64,000 bases of DNA from Sinomonas atrocyanea. Lineage in GTDB: Bacteria > Actinomycetota > Actinomycetes > Actinomycetales > Micrococcaceae. The notes under the pieces are model-generated. The model saw only the letters and a list, made by a program, of their open reading frames with translations, was not told the DNA's origin and did no database searches. A program made the translations under genes and the position numbers. The DNA lies in assembly GCF_030812675.1 (NCBI RefSeq), contig NZ_JAUSTE010000001.1, forward strand, positions 186,001-250,000, in the 5' to 3' direction. Positions 1 to 9,281 of this stretch are shown piece by piece; the stretch's first letter is position 1; every line of letters begins with the position of its first letter.

Positions 1-2
1 GC

Positions 3-482
3 TCCCGCCGGGTGCGGGTGCAGGCGCTCAGCGAGGAGATCACCCGGTCGGTGGGCAACTACGTGATCGGGCAGGTCTGCGTCGCCGCCCTGAACGCCGC
101 CTTCGCCTTCATCGTCATGACCGTCCTCAACGTGCCCTTCGCCGCGCTGCTGGCCTTCATGGTCGGCTTCCTGGCATTCATCCCGCTCGTGGGCGGGGTC
201 GTCGCCGGGACGATCATCTCCCTCGTCGCGCTCACGTCCGGCTGGCAGACGGCGGTCATCATGGCCGCCGCGTACTTCGCCTACCTCCAGTTCGAGGCGT
301 ACTTCATCTCCCCGCGCATCATGCAGCGCGCCGTGGCGGTCCCCGGCCCGGTCGCGGTGATCTCGGTGATCGCCGGCGGCAGCCTCCTCGGCGTGCTCGG
401 GGCCCTCATCGCGATCCCCACCGCGGCCTCGGTGATGCTGCTCATGCGGGAGGTCTTCATCACGCGGCAGGACCAGCACTAG
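3..482 (+). CDS. AI-2E/PerM family membrane permease, C-terminal part (5' end outside window)
   Basis: The reading frame is open from the window edge, so the start lies upstream. The visible 159 residues are mostly hydrophobic, with about four membrane segments. The region around Gly-Phe-Leu-Ala-Phe-Ile-Pro-Leu-Val-Gly and the later Phe-Glu-Ala-Tyr-Phe-Ile-Ser-Pro-Arg-Ile-Met stretch are typical of the C-terminal half of the AI-2E transporter (PerM/YdiK) family, including the conserved Pro before the last helices. Family members are thought to export signals or act as ion antiporters. Substrate cannot be predicted here. It converges on the hydrolase gene on the other strand, with only 26 bp between the stops. 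Confidence 0.85.
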   Translation, partial: SRRVRVQALSEEITRSVGNYVIGQVCVAALNAAFAFIVMTVLNVPFAALLAFMVGFLAFIPLVGGVVAGTIISLVALTSGWQTAVIMAAAYFAYLQFEAYFISPRIMQRAVAVPGPVAVISVIAGGSLLGVLGALIAIPTAASVMLLMREVFITRQDQH

Positions 483-508
483 CCCGAGCGTCCGGCGCGC
501 CGCCCGGC

Positions 509-1297
509 CTAGGGGGCCGTCGCCGTCGGCCCCTCCCACACGGCGGGAAGCTCGCCGGAGGCGCCGAGCACGTCGTCGACCACCTCGCCGAGGACCCGCT
601 GCACGAACTTCTCCCCCACCCAGAGGTGCTTGGCGCCCTCGACGCCGACCACCCGCGCCTGGGGCACGCGTGCGAACCGCTGGGCCGCCTCCACGGGGCG
701 CAGGTAGTCGTCGAACTCCGGGACGAGCACCGTCATCGGCTTGCCGCACGCCGCCCACGCGTCGAGGTCGGCGTCGCCCGCGCGGTGCAGCGGCGGCGAG
801 AGCAGGACTGCGCCCTCGATCTGGTCCACGACCGGGGCGACCGCCCCGTACTTGAGCGCGAGCTCGGTGCCGAAGGACCAGCCCACGAGCCATCGGCGCG
901 GGAGCCCGCGGTCGGCCGCGAAGCGCACGGCGGCCTCGACGTCGGCCCGCTCGCCGATGCCCTCCTCAAACCGGCCGCCGCTGGTCCCGCGCGGGCTCGA
1001 GGTCCCGCGGGTGTTGAACCTCAGGACGGCGATGCCGGCGAGCGCGGGGAGCCGGAAGGACGCCTTCCGGTAGACGTGCGAGTCCATGAAGCCCCCGTGG
1101 GTGGGGAGCGGGTGGAGCGTGACGAGCGTCGCCACCGGCTCTGTGTCCTGCGGCAGGGCCAGCTCGCCGACGAGCGTGAGCCCGTCCTCGGTGCGCAGCT
1201 CGATATTCTCGCGGCGGGCGGGCAGGACCGTGTTGGCGCGGATGGCCGCGGGGCCGTCGGGCGCCGTGAACACGTACGAGGAGGGGTCGAAGCTCAT
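509..1297 (-). CDS. alpha/beta hydrolase (dienelactone hydrolase-like)
   Basis: This 262-residue protein has an alpha/beta-hydrolase fold. The nucleophile elbow GWSFG puts the catalytic serine near residue 141. An oxyanion-side HPLPTHGG segment lies at 62-69, and the FNTRG motif near 94-98 is common in the subgroup often annotated as dienelactone hydrolase or YsgA-like. A C-terminal Asp (VPEFDDYL) and His (GAKHLW) complete a plausible triad. There is no signal peptide, so it is expected in the cytoplasm. The frame stays open far upstream, but the ATG at 1297 is preferred: the alignable family region begins just after it, and TACTGT lies 7 nt upstream, fitting a leaderless transcript. Substrate unknown. 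Confidence 0.85.
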   Translation of the reverse strand: MSFDPSSYVFTAPDGPAAIRANTVLPARRENIELRTEDGLTLVGELALPQDTEPVATLVTLHPLPTHGGFMDSHVYRKASFRLPALAGIAVLRFNTRGTSSPRGTSGGRFEEGIGERADVEAAVRFAADRGLPRRWLVGWSFGTELALKYGAVAPVVDQIEGAVLLSPPLHRAGDADLDAWAACGKPMTVLVPEFDDYLRPVEAAQRFARVPQARVVGVEGAKHLWVGEKFVQRVLGEVVDDVLGASGELPAVWEGPTATAP

Positions 1298-1304
1298 GGC
1301 CCCC

Positions 1305-1310
1305 ACAGTA
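1305..1310 (-). promoter_or_regulatory. -10 hexamer TACTGT, leaderless promoter of the alpha/beta hydrolase
   Basis: On the minus strand TACTGT is followed by seven G/C-rich bases and then the ATG at 1297. No Shine-Dalgarno sequence fits in that space. Transcription would start at or next to the start codon. Confidence 0.55.
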
Positions 1311-1320
1311 TCGAAGGGGC

Positions 1321-1665
1321 CTACCGGTAGCGGTACGTGCGGGTGCGCCAGCAGTGCGTGTGCCAGTGACGGCGTTCGGCGATGCCGGCCTCCTCGCCGA
1401 AGAGGTGGTCGTCTGCCCACACCACCAGATGGGCCGTCCCCGGCGGGATGCTGCGCGAGCAGCCGGGGCACGTGTACACCTTCGCCGCGCTGCGCGTGGT
1501 CACCTGCCGGACCCGCCAGTCGCCGTCCGGGGCCGATTCGAGGCGGGCGAAGCCGGCGAGGACGCGTTCGGGATTGAAGTCGTCCCGGCCCTCGCGCGCC
1601 TCCGCGGCGTCCCTGTCGCTGCGGGGGGCGGCAGGGCGGCGTCGGGGACGGTTCGAGCGCGGCAT
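1321..1665 (-). CDS. small conserved actinobacterial protein with a Cys/His cluster, function unknown
   Basis: The product is 114 residues. The first ~35 are Arg/Pro-rich and probably disordered. The rest holds CPGC near residue 70 and a C-terminal HWHTHCW motif, so two Cys followed by a His/Cys group could bind a metal such as zinc. I recognise it as a short conserved protein of Micrococcaceae and relatives, sometimes labelled ATP/GTP-binding, but I see no P-loop and do not support that label. The ATG at 1665 was chosen because upstream sequence is low-complexity; CAGAAT lies 6 nt before it. It lies divergently from nucS with about 130 bp between the starts. Confidence 0.7.
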   Translation of the reverse strand: MPRSNRPRRRPAAPRSDRDAAEAREGRDDFNPERVLAGFARLESAPDGDWRVRQVTTRSAAKVYTCPGCSRSIPPGTAHLVVWADDHLFGEEAGIAERRHWHTHCWRTRTYRYR

Positions 1666-1783
1666 GGCTCCATTCTGCCGTGCCCCGTGCCGCGCCCCCG
1701 CTCCGTCGGGCGCCGCCGGCCCTCTCCTCCCGCCGCCCTGGGGCCTCCCCACGCCCGCGCCCGGGCGGCCGCGGCCGCCACGG

Positions 1784-1789
1784 TAGAGT
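1784..1789 (+). promoter_or_regulatory. -10 hexamer TAGAGT, leaderless promoter of nucS
   Basis: TAGAGT is followed by 6 nt (GCTCGG) and the GTG start. There is no ribosome-binding site, and the -35 region shows no clear hexamer. Confidence 0.6.
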
Positions 1790-1795
1790 GCTCGG

Positions 1796-2491
1796 GTGCG
1801 ACTCGTCATTGCCCGGTGCTCCGTCGACTACGTGGGCCGCCTGAAGGCCCACCTGCCCCTCGCGACCCGTCTCCTCGTCGTCAAGGCCGACGGCTCGGTG
1901 CTCGTCCACTCGGACGGTGGGTCGTACAAGCCGCTGAACTGGATGAGCCCGCCGGCCACGCTGCGTGTCCTCTCCCCGGCCGACGCCGAGCTCGAGGAGG
2001 GCGTCCTCGAGCAGTGGGCCGTGCAGTCGGCCAAGACGGACGACCGGCTGATCGTCAACGTCCACGAGGTCCTGCACGACTCCTCGCACGAGCTCGGCGT
2101 GGACCCCGGCCTCATCAAGGACGGCGTCGAGTCGGACCTCCAGCGGCTGCTCGCGGAGCAGATCGAGACCCTCGGGCCGGGCTACAGCCTGATCCGCCGC
2201 GAGTACTTCACCGCGATCGGCCCGGTCGACATCCTCGCCCGCGACGCGACGGGCGCCACGGTCGCCGTCGAGCTCAAGCGCCGCGGCGACATCGACGGCG
2301 TCGAGCAGCTCACGCGCTACCTCGAGCTCCTCAACCGCGACCCGCTGCTCGCGCCGGTGCGGGGCATCTTCGCCGCGCAGCAGATCAAGCCGCAGGCGAG
2401 GGTCCTGGCGGCCGACCGCGGGATCGACTGCGTGACGCTCGACTACGACGCGATGCGCGGCGTGGACGACGTCGAGTCGCGCCTGTTCTGA
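1796..2491 (+). CDS. nucS: mismatch-specific endonuclease NucS/EndoMS
   Basis: This 231-residue protein matches NucS in length and motifs. The N-terminal ~110 residues form the dimerisation/DNA-binding domain. The C-terminal RecB-like nuclease domain carries D145 (GPVDILARD), E159 and K161 (VAVELKRR) and a Q-x3-Y motif at 171-175. The protein ends in SRLF, like the beta-clamp-binding tail of the family. NucS cuts both strands at G-T, T-T and G-G mismatches and replaces MutS/MutL in most actinobacteria. The GTG at 1796 is the first codon of the conserved [12 protein letters not shown] opening and sits 6 nt after a TAGAGT hexamer. Confidence 0.96.
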   Translation: MRLVIARCSVDYVGRLKAHLPLATRLLVVKADGSVLVHSDGGSYKPLNWMSPPATLRVLSPADAELEEGVLEQWAVQSAKTDDRLIVNVHEVLHDSSHELGVDPGLIKDGVESDLQRLLAEQIETLGPGYSLIRREYFTAIGPVDILARDATGATVAVELKRRGDIDGVEQLTRYLELLNRDPLLAPVRGIFAAQQIKPQARVLAADRGIDCVTLDYDAMRGVDDVESRLF

Positions 2492-2521
2492 GCCCCGCCG
2501 CGCCGAGCGCCGGCCCCCGGG

Positions 2522-2547
2522 CGCCCCGGCGCGGCCGCGCCGGGGCG
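2522..2547 (+). terminator. GC-rich perfect inverted repeat after nucS
   Basis: Two 13-nt arms meet at a GCGGCCGC centre, forming a perfect palindrome 31 bp after the nucS stop and upstream of nagA. There is no T-tract, so it may act as an RNA-stabilising or pausing hairpin rather than a classical terminator. Confidence 0.5.
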
Positions 2548-2570
2548 GGCGCGCCGCACCGGCACTCGCC

Positions 2571-2576
2571 TAAGGT
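2571..2576 (+). promoter_or_regulatory. -10 hexamer TAAGGT, leaderless promoter of nagA
   Basis: TAAGGT is followed by AGTGGC (6 nt) and the ATG of nagA, leaving no room for a Shine-Dalgarno site. Confidence 0.6.
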
Positions 2577-2582
2577 AGTGGC

Positions 2583-3830
2583 ATGACGACCGCCGAGTCC
2601 GCTGCCCCGGATCCCACCGCCCCGACCCGGCTCACCCTCCGGGGGCGGATCGTGAGCGACGGCGCAGTCCTCGAGGACGGCCTGGTCGCCGTCGAGGACG
2701 ACCGCATCGAGTACGCCGGCCCGGCCGCAGACTTCGATGCGGCCGAGTTCGGCGGGGAGCCCGTGCCCCTCCCGGACGGCGCGCTGCTGCTCCCCGGGCT
2801 CGTCGACCTGCACTGCCACGGCGCCGGCGGCGTCGACTTCCCGAGCGCGGACGAGGAGCAGGCCCGGCGCGCCGTCGAGTTCCTCCACCGCCACGGCACG
2901 ACCACGCTCCTCGCGAGCCTTGTGACAGCCTCCCGCGAGGACCTGCTCCGCGGCGTGGGGCTCTTCTCTCAGCTCGACGACGAGGGCCTCGTGGCGGGCA
3001 TCCACGCGGAGGGGCCGTTCCTCTCGCACGCACGCTGCGGTGCCCAGAACCCGGACTTCCTGCTCGAGCCGGACGTCGACTTCACGATGGAGCTCATCGA
3101 GGCGTCCGAGGGCTCGCTCGCCACCATGACCTACGCGCCGGAGCTGCCGGGGGCGTCCGACGTCGTCGACCTGCTCACGGCGCACGGCGTCACCCCCTCG
3201 CTCGGGCACACGGCCTGCGACGACGCCACGGCCGAGGCCTCGCTCGAGCAGGCGCGGGACGGGCTCACCGCCGCGGGGTTCGACGGGGCCGAGGGCGTGC
3301 CCACCGTCACGCACCTCTTCAACGCCATGCCCCCGCTGCACCACCGCGCCCCGGGGCCGGTCGCGGCCTGCCTCCGCGCCGCCGCCGCAGGCGCGGCGGT
3401 CGTGGAGCTCGTGGCCGACGGCGTCCACCTCGCCCCTGCGACCGTCCGCACCGTGTTCGCCCTCGTCGGCTCGGCCAACGTCGCCCTCGTCACCGACTCC
3501 ATGGCCGCCGCCGGGCTCAGCGACGGGTCCTACATGCTCGGCCCCTCCCCCGTGACCGTGGCCGGCGGCGTCGCGACCCTCGATGCGGACGGATCGATCG
3601 CCGGGGGGACGGCCACCCTGCTCGAGGTCGTGGCGCGCACCGCGGCCGCGGGGGTGCCGCTCCCGCACGCCGTGCTCTCGGCGACGGCGGTGCCCGCCGC
3701 CGTCCTCGGCCGCTCGGACGAGTTCGGCAGCCTGCGCCGCGGCCTGCGGGCGGACATCGTGGCCACTGACGCCGACCTCGGCCTGGCCGCCGTGGTCCGC
3801 GCAGGAACCCTGCTCACCTCCCCGCGCTGA
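2583..3830 (+). CDS. nagA: N-acetylglucosamine-6-phosphate deacetylase
   Basis: This 415-residue amidohydrolase removes acetate from GlcNAc-6-phosphate, feeding amino sugars from cell wall or chitin into glycolysis. The metal-binding H77-C-H79 follows strand one (LPGLVDLHCHG). The family motif HAEGPFL, the THLFNAM-PPLHHR segment that contacts substrate, DGVHLAP, and the catalytic Asp in TDSMAAAG all appear in the usual order. The length is a little above the usual ~385 because of an N-terminal extension and an Ala-rich insert. No nagB or PTS gene lies nearby. It is a single-gene unit with its own leaderless promoter. Confidence 0.94.
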   Translation: MTTAESAAPDPTAPTRLTLRGRIVSDGAVLEDGLVAVEDDRIEYAGPAADFDAAEFGGEPVPLPDGALLLPGLVDLHCHGAGGVDFPSADEEQARRAVEFLHRHGTTTLLASLVTASREDLLRGVGLFSQLDDEGLVAGIHAEGPFLSHARCGAQNPDFLLEPDVDFTMELIEASEGSLATMTYAPELPGASDVVDLLTAHGVTPSLGHTACDDATAEASLEQARDGLTAAGFDGAEGVPTVTHLFNAMPPLHHRAPGPVAACLRAAAAGAAVVELVADGVHLAPATVRTVFALVGSANVALVTDSMAAAGLSDGSYMLGPSPVTVAGGVATLDADGSIAGGTATLLEVVARTAAAGVPLPHAVLSATAVPAAVLGRSDEFGSLRRGLRADIVATDADLGLAAVVRAGTLLTSPR

Positions 3831-4133
3831 GGCCAGCCCTGCGAATTCGCCATTCACAGCCCGCCACAGGCCGAGTGCAGTGCGTTTTCCGTCCGTTCCC
3901 CTGAATTTCTCCCCGCCGTCGCGCCCGAATCGGCGTATGCCGTTGACCGTGAATGCGCGGCATGATTGGCTAGAGCCAGTCTTGATGTAGATAGCAGTGT
4001 TTTCCATGCAATGCAGGCTCGCAAGACCGTTGCGAGCGTGGAGTTTCCCGGCCTACACCGGGCTCCCCGCGGAGTAACCCGGCCGGCACACAAGTGCCGG
4101 CGTCTCGTTGCAATACACAGGAGAACGCAGGAC
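3831..4133 (+). other. intergenic region and probable long 5' leader of the cold-shock gene
   Basis: These 303 bp hold no gene. A weak promoter-like TTGACC at 3943-3948 precedes TGGCTAGAG near 3967. If it is used, the leader is about 150 nt. The leader has GC-rich hairpins, clearest at about 4083-4100 (CCGGCAC, loop ACAA, GTGCCGG). A good ribosome-binding site (AGGAG) lies about 9 nt before the ATG. Long structured leaders are typical of cold-shock mRNAs, where they control RNA stability and translation at low temperature; that role here is inference. Confidence 0.5.
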
Positions 4134-4337
4134 ATGGCACAGGGGACCGTCAAGTGGTTCAACGCCGAGAAGGGGTTCGGCTTCATTACCCCGGATAACG
4201 CCGAATCGGACGTCTTCGTCCACTATTCGGAGATCAAGGCGAATGGCTTCCGCACGCTGGAGGAGAATCAGCGCGTCGAGTTCGAGATCGGCCAGGGGGC
4301 CAAAGGCCCGCAGGCCACCGGTGTCAGCGCCATCTGA
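4134..4337 (+). CDS. cspA: cold-shock domain protein, CspA type
   Basis: A 67-residue single-domain OB-fold protein that binds single-stranded RNA and DNA as a chaperone. RNP1 is KGFGFIT (residues 14-20) and RNP2 is VFVHYS (27-32), with the aromatic residues intact, followed by the [11 protein letters not shown] strand. The length is exactly that of the family. The ATG at 4134 is the start because the protein opens with the conserved [10 protein letters not shown] and an AGGAG site precedes it. It stands alone between a long leader and a strong terminator. Confidence 0.97.
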   Translation: MAQGTVKWFNAEKGFGFITPDNAESDVFVHYSEIKANGFRTLEENQRVEFEIGQGAKGPQATGVSAI

Positions 4338-4365
4338 GCAGCTGCGCACCGGCGCGTGACGCGCG

Positions 4366-4393
4366 GGAGGGGTTCCGGACACGGAGCCCCTCC
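4366..4393 (+). terminator. Rho-independent terminator of the cold-shock gene
   Basis: A 12-bp stem with one G-T pair and a GACA loop is followed directly by TTTTTCTT. This is the most canonical intrinsic terminator in the window, 28 bp after the cspA stop. Confidence 0.9.
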
Positions 4394-4447
4394 TTTTTCT
4401 TGACCGATTACTGACCGCAGCTGTTAATATTCATCAGACATGCCTGA

Positions 4448-6967
4448 TTAGGCGACCATCTGCCGCAGGATGCGCATGCGGTGGCGCATGGTGAGGCCGG
4501 GAAGGTAGGCCTGGGCGAGCGCCTGGCCGATGGCGGGAAGCTGCAGCGGGTCCTGGTAGTACATGTACAGGGCGTGGTACTCGGGCTGGAACCTCGACTT
4601 GAACTTCGCGAGCGAGCGGAAGCCGTAGACCGGCTCGAGCGCCTGGCCCACGGCGTTGAGCAGCCTCGAGAGGAGCTCGTCCCCCTCGTCGACTTCGGCG
4701 CGCTCCCCCGCGGGGTCAGCGGCCAGAGGAGACCCGGACAGCGAGATCCACTCGACGCTGCTCCTCAGCTCTGTCACGGCCGAGGCGATGAGGAACTCCA
4801 TGACGCCGGGGAACGCCCCCGGTCCGCGGCGCATGAAGTCGAGCGTCCATCCGACGATCCGCGACGCCTCGTACACGGGAAGCCAGCTCGTCACGCCGTG
4901 GATCCTGCCCTCGGCGTCGACCGCGAGGCACACGAGCACCTCCGGGTCGTCGAGCTCGTCGAGGCCCCCCAGAGTGAAGCCCATGGCCGGCAGCGCCTTC
5001 TGCGCCGACCATTCCTCGGAGAGCGCGCTGAGCTGCTGGCGCTGGGTGGGGCTGAGGAGGTGGTACCTCGTCCAGACGGCGCCCACGCCCAGCTTCGCGG
5101 CGCGGTTCACCGCGGTCCGGACGTTCTGCCACTCCTTGCCGACGAACTCGAGCTCCCGGACCTTCAGCCGGGTCTCCTGGGCGACCTCGACCCGGTGGAA
5201 CCCGCGAGCCTGGAGCACCGGCCACAGGTCGGCGGACAGGGAGTAGAAGCACGGCACGAGGGCCGTCCGCGCGCAGTGCGCGATGAACTCCGTGACGGCC
5301 GCGGCGCCGCGGCCCGGAACCCCGATGGGCCCGCCCACCGAGAGCGCGACCCTGCCGTGCAGCTGGAAGGCCAGCCCCGCAGTCTCGTGCTCGTCGAACC
5401 AGAAGCGGTTGGGCGGCCACAGGGTCATCCACGACAGGGATCCGCCGCCCCGCCGCACGAGGCTGCGGGCGAGCTGGAGGCTGTCGTCCCTGGCCCCCAC
5501 CGACTGCCGCCCGCGGAGCACGACGACGGCAGCCAGGACGAGCGCGACGAGCCACAGGATCAGGCCGCTGTGTGTGAAGAGCCACAGCTCCGCGCCGCTC
5601 CGGTTCCGGAACAGGGCCGCGTAGCTGCTCGGGATGGGCGAGGGCAGGTACTGGCGGACGAGTTCGACGAGGAGCCCCCAGACCGACTCCCGCCGCCCCA
5701 GTCCCCCGCTCTGCCACCACAGGACCGTGTAGGCGGCGAGGAGGCCGCCGGCGACCGCCCCGCCGACGGCGCCTAGGCGCCTGCGCATACCCCGCTCCGT
5801 CTCTACCGGGAAGAGGCCGCGGTTGATCCACAGGATCGCCACGAGGGCAACTGCGGTCAGGGCGATGGGGAGCAGGTGCACGAACCCGGAGGCCAGCACG
5901 GTGAACCGCGGCCCGCGGGACGCCGGCGGCATCCTGAGGAACAGGGCGAGGTAGCCCACCGCAAGCGTCCCGACGGCCAGCTGGACGGCGATCGCGAGGC
6001 GCAGCGCGACCTTCCGGCCGCGCCGCAGGCCCTCCGCGCAGATGAGGAGGATGGCCATCGGAACGAGGGAGGTCACGTAGCCCTCGGGCGAGAGGAAGGC
6101 CGGCTGTGCAGCCTGGAGGCAGGCCGTGTCGACCATCCCGCCGCAGTCCTGCTCGAGCTGGGCGAAGACCGGCATGGGGTTCAGGACCATGTCCCGGACG
6201 AGGGCGAGGGGCCCGGAGGGGCTCCGGGTCAGGGCGGTGAGGACCGGCCCCACCGCGGCAAGGGTGACGACGACGACCACGATGTTGCGCCGCTCGCGCA
6301 CCGACGGCAGGGCGAGGTGCGAGTCGTGGCGCCATCCGGAGGACCACCACGAGGCGGCGATGCCGAGGAGGGCGCCGATGAGGCCGAGCACGGTCTCGGA
6401 GTGGCCCACGTAGAGGGTGAGCATGGCGGCGATGCCGACCACGGCGGTGCGGAGGCGGCGGCGCCAGAGCACGCCGAGCGCCGGCGCGGCCGCCATGGCG
6501 GTGAAGACGGCCGCGGGGTAGGGCCCGAGCACAGGGTCGCCGACCATGGACCCGAGCCACCCGTCGCCGCCGATCCGGGCCAGCTGGGTGACCGCGAAGA
6601 ACACGGTGACCGAGGCGAAGTCGCCGAGGAAGAACAGGGCCGCGGCCCGGAGGGAGCCGTAGGCCGTCTCGGCCACGGCGACGAGGGTGCCCACCACGGC
6701 GGTGGCGGCCAGATAGGCCACGGGGTTGGTGACGAAGAAAATCGAGGTCACCGCGCCCCACCACTGGCCCGAGCGCAGGGATCCGAGGTCGCCGCCCACC
6801 ACGTCGAGCACCGCCGGGGGCGGCCCGGAGAGGATGCTGCCGGTGGCAATCCCCGCGATCCACAGGACCGCGATGACCGAGAGGGTGAAGGGGATGCGGC
6901 GGGCGCCGCGGACGGCGGCGCGCGCGGCGCGCGCGGCCCTGCCGACTCCGTTCACCGCAGCCTCCAT
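4448..6967 (-). CDS. membrane protein: rhomboid-like N-terminal part fused to a phosphatidylglycerol lysyltransferase-type (DUF2156) domain
   Basis: The product has 839 residues. Residues ~25-215 form a six-helix, rhomboid-like bundle, but the spot where active rhomboids carry Gly-x-Ser-Gly reads PYPAAVFTAM, so the protease serine is absent. More helices run to ~495. The C-terminal ~300 residues are the cytoplasmic tandem-GNAT domain of MprF/LysX, with signature parts such as FVGKEWQNVRTAVNRA, WSAQKALPAMGFTLGG and the final YHALYMYYQDP. MprF-type enzymes transfer an amino acid from aminoacyl-tRNA to phosphatidylglycerol, giving resistance to cationic peptides. No lysyl-tRNA synthetase domain is attached. 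The amino acid, and whether the membrane part flips lipid, are unknown. It may be co-transcribed with the DUF2550 gene. Confidence 0.82.
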   Translation of the reverse strand: MEAAVNGVGRAARAARAAVRGARRIPFTLSVIAVLWIAGIATGSILSGPPPAVLDVVGGDLGSLRSGQWWGAVTSIFFVTNPVAYLAATAVVGTLVAVAETAYGSLRAAALFFLGDFASVTVFFAVTQLARIGGDGWLGSMVGDPVLGPYPAAVFTAMAAAPALGVLWRRRLRTAVVGIAAMLTLYVGHSETVLGLIGALLGIAASWWSSGWRHDSHLALPSVRERRNIVVVVVTLAAVGPVLTALTRSPSGPLALVRDMVLNPMPVFAQLEQDCGGMVDTACLQAAQPAFLSPEGYVTSLVPMAILLICAEGLRRGRKVALRLAIAVQLAVGTLAVGYLALFLRMPPASRGPRFTVLASGFVHLLPIALTAVALVAILWINRGLFPVETERGMRRRLGAVGGAVAGGLLAAYTVLWWQSGGLGRRESVWGLLVELVRQYLPSPIPSSYAALFRNRSGAELWLFTHSGLILWLVALVLAAVVVLRGRQSVGARDDSLQLARSLVRRGGGSLSWMTLWPPNRFWFDEHETAGLAFQLHGRVALSVGGPIGVPGRGAAAVTEFIAHCARTALVPCFYSLSADLWPVLQARGFHRVEVAQETRLKVRELEFVGKEWQNVRTAVNRAAKLGVGAVWTRYHLLSPTQRQQLSALSEEWSAQKALPAMGFTLGGLDELDDPEVLVCLAVDAEGRIHGVTSWLPVYEASRIVGWTLDFMRRGPGAFPGVMEFLIASAVTELRSSVEWISLSGSPLAADPAGERAEVDEGDELLSRLLNAVGQALEPVYGFRSLAKFKSRFQPEYHALYMYYQDPLQLPAIGQALAQAYLPGLTMRHRMRILRQMVA

Positions 6968-7037
6968 CGGGACACGGACAGCTCGAGCCCGACGGGCATC
7001 GATGGTGCCATCATCTCGCGGGAGCAGGCCCCGCAGC

Positions 7038-7469
7038 TCAGCGCCACGTCCCGATGCCGATGACGGGCCCGGCCTCGAGCCACGAGGCGAGGCCGGCGTA
7101 GGCGTTGAAGTCCATGGCGAAGCGCACGCTCGCGCCCCGGTACTGCAGCTCGACGATCACGACGTCGGCCTGCACCCTGGTCCGCTCGGCCTCGGTGGGC
7201 GAGCGGCGTCCGAGCAGCTCCAGCGAGCTGCGGGTGAACCGGTGCCGCGCGCGGGGGCTGAGGGAGAGGAGGTTGAACCATTCGAGCTCGGTGTCCTGAT
7301 AACGGCATACCCCCATCCGCCATGGCCCTGAGGCCATGGAGATGGAGGCATCAACCGTGCCCAGGGTGCGCCGCAGGACGACGCGGCGCACCCCGAGGGC
7401 ACAGAGCAGGGCTGCGAGGAGAACGAAGACCACTGCCAGGACGATGAACGGAATGGCGGAGTCGTCCAT
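7038..7469 (-). CDS. DUF2550 single-span membrane protein
   Basis: This 143-residue protein has one N-terminal transmembrane helix (residues ~7-29) followed by a basic cytoplasmic domain with WFNLLSLSPRARHRF and a C-terminal FAMDFNAYAGLASWLEAG stretch. It matches the DUF2550 family, which sits just downstream of atpC in many actinobacteria (the position of Rv1312 in M. tuberculosis). It begins 10 bp after the atpC stop, so it is the last gene of the ATP synthase operon. Function unknown; the context suggests a link to the synthase or envelope. Confidence 0.85.
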   Translation of the reverse strand: MDDSAIPFIVLAVVFVLLAALLCALGVRRVVLRRTLGTVDASISMASGPWRMGVCRYQDTELEWFNLLSLSPRARHRFTRSSLELLGRRSPTEAERTRVQADVVIVELQYRGASVRFAMDFNAYAGLASWLEAGPVIGIGTWR

Positions 7470-7479
7470 CGAGGTCTGG

Positions 7480-7761
7480 CTAACGAGTCCCCGCGGCCGA
7501 TTCGCCGATCTGGGCGTTGTCGGCGACGATCACGACCCGGTCGGAATCGACGGAGAAGAACCCGCCGTCCACCGTCGCCGTGATCCGCGAGCCGGAGACC
7601 GGCTCGATCACAATGTCGCCCGCGTGCATGATCGCCAGGACGGGCGTGTGGCCGGGAAGGATCCCGATCTCGCCGTCCGCCGTGCGGGCCTTGACCATCT
7701 TCGCCGGGCCGGACCACACGAAGTGGTCCGCCGCGACGATCTCGACCTCGAGCTCAGCCAT
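7480..7761 (-). CDS. atpC: F1Fo ATP synthase epsilon subunit, short form
   Basis: The 93 residues form the N-terminal beta-sandwich that joins gamma to the c-ring: ELEVEIVAADHFVWSG at the start, GEIGILPGHTPVLA at ~30-43, then the DGGFFSVDSDRVVIVAD strands. The two-helix C-terminal domain that inhibits ATP hydrolysis in longer epsilon subunits (about 130 residues) is missing; only ~10 residues follow the last strand. The ATG at 7761 lies 1 bp from the atpD stop, so translation is probably coupled. Confidence 0.95.
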   Translation of the reverse strand: MAELEVEIVAADHFVWSGPAKMVKARTADGEIGILPGHTPVLAIMHAGDIVIEPVSGSRITATVDGGFFSVDSDRVVIVADNAQIGESAAGTR

Positions 7762-7762
7762 G

Positions 7763-9250
<1,488 letters not shown>

Positions 9251-9281
9251 CTAGGTGGTGTGTACGAGCGCGCCCGGGGGC

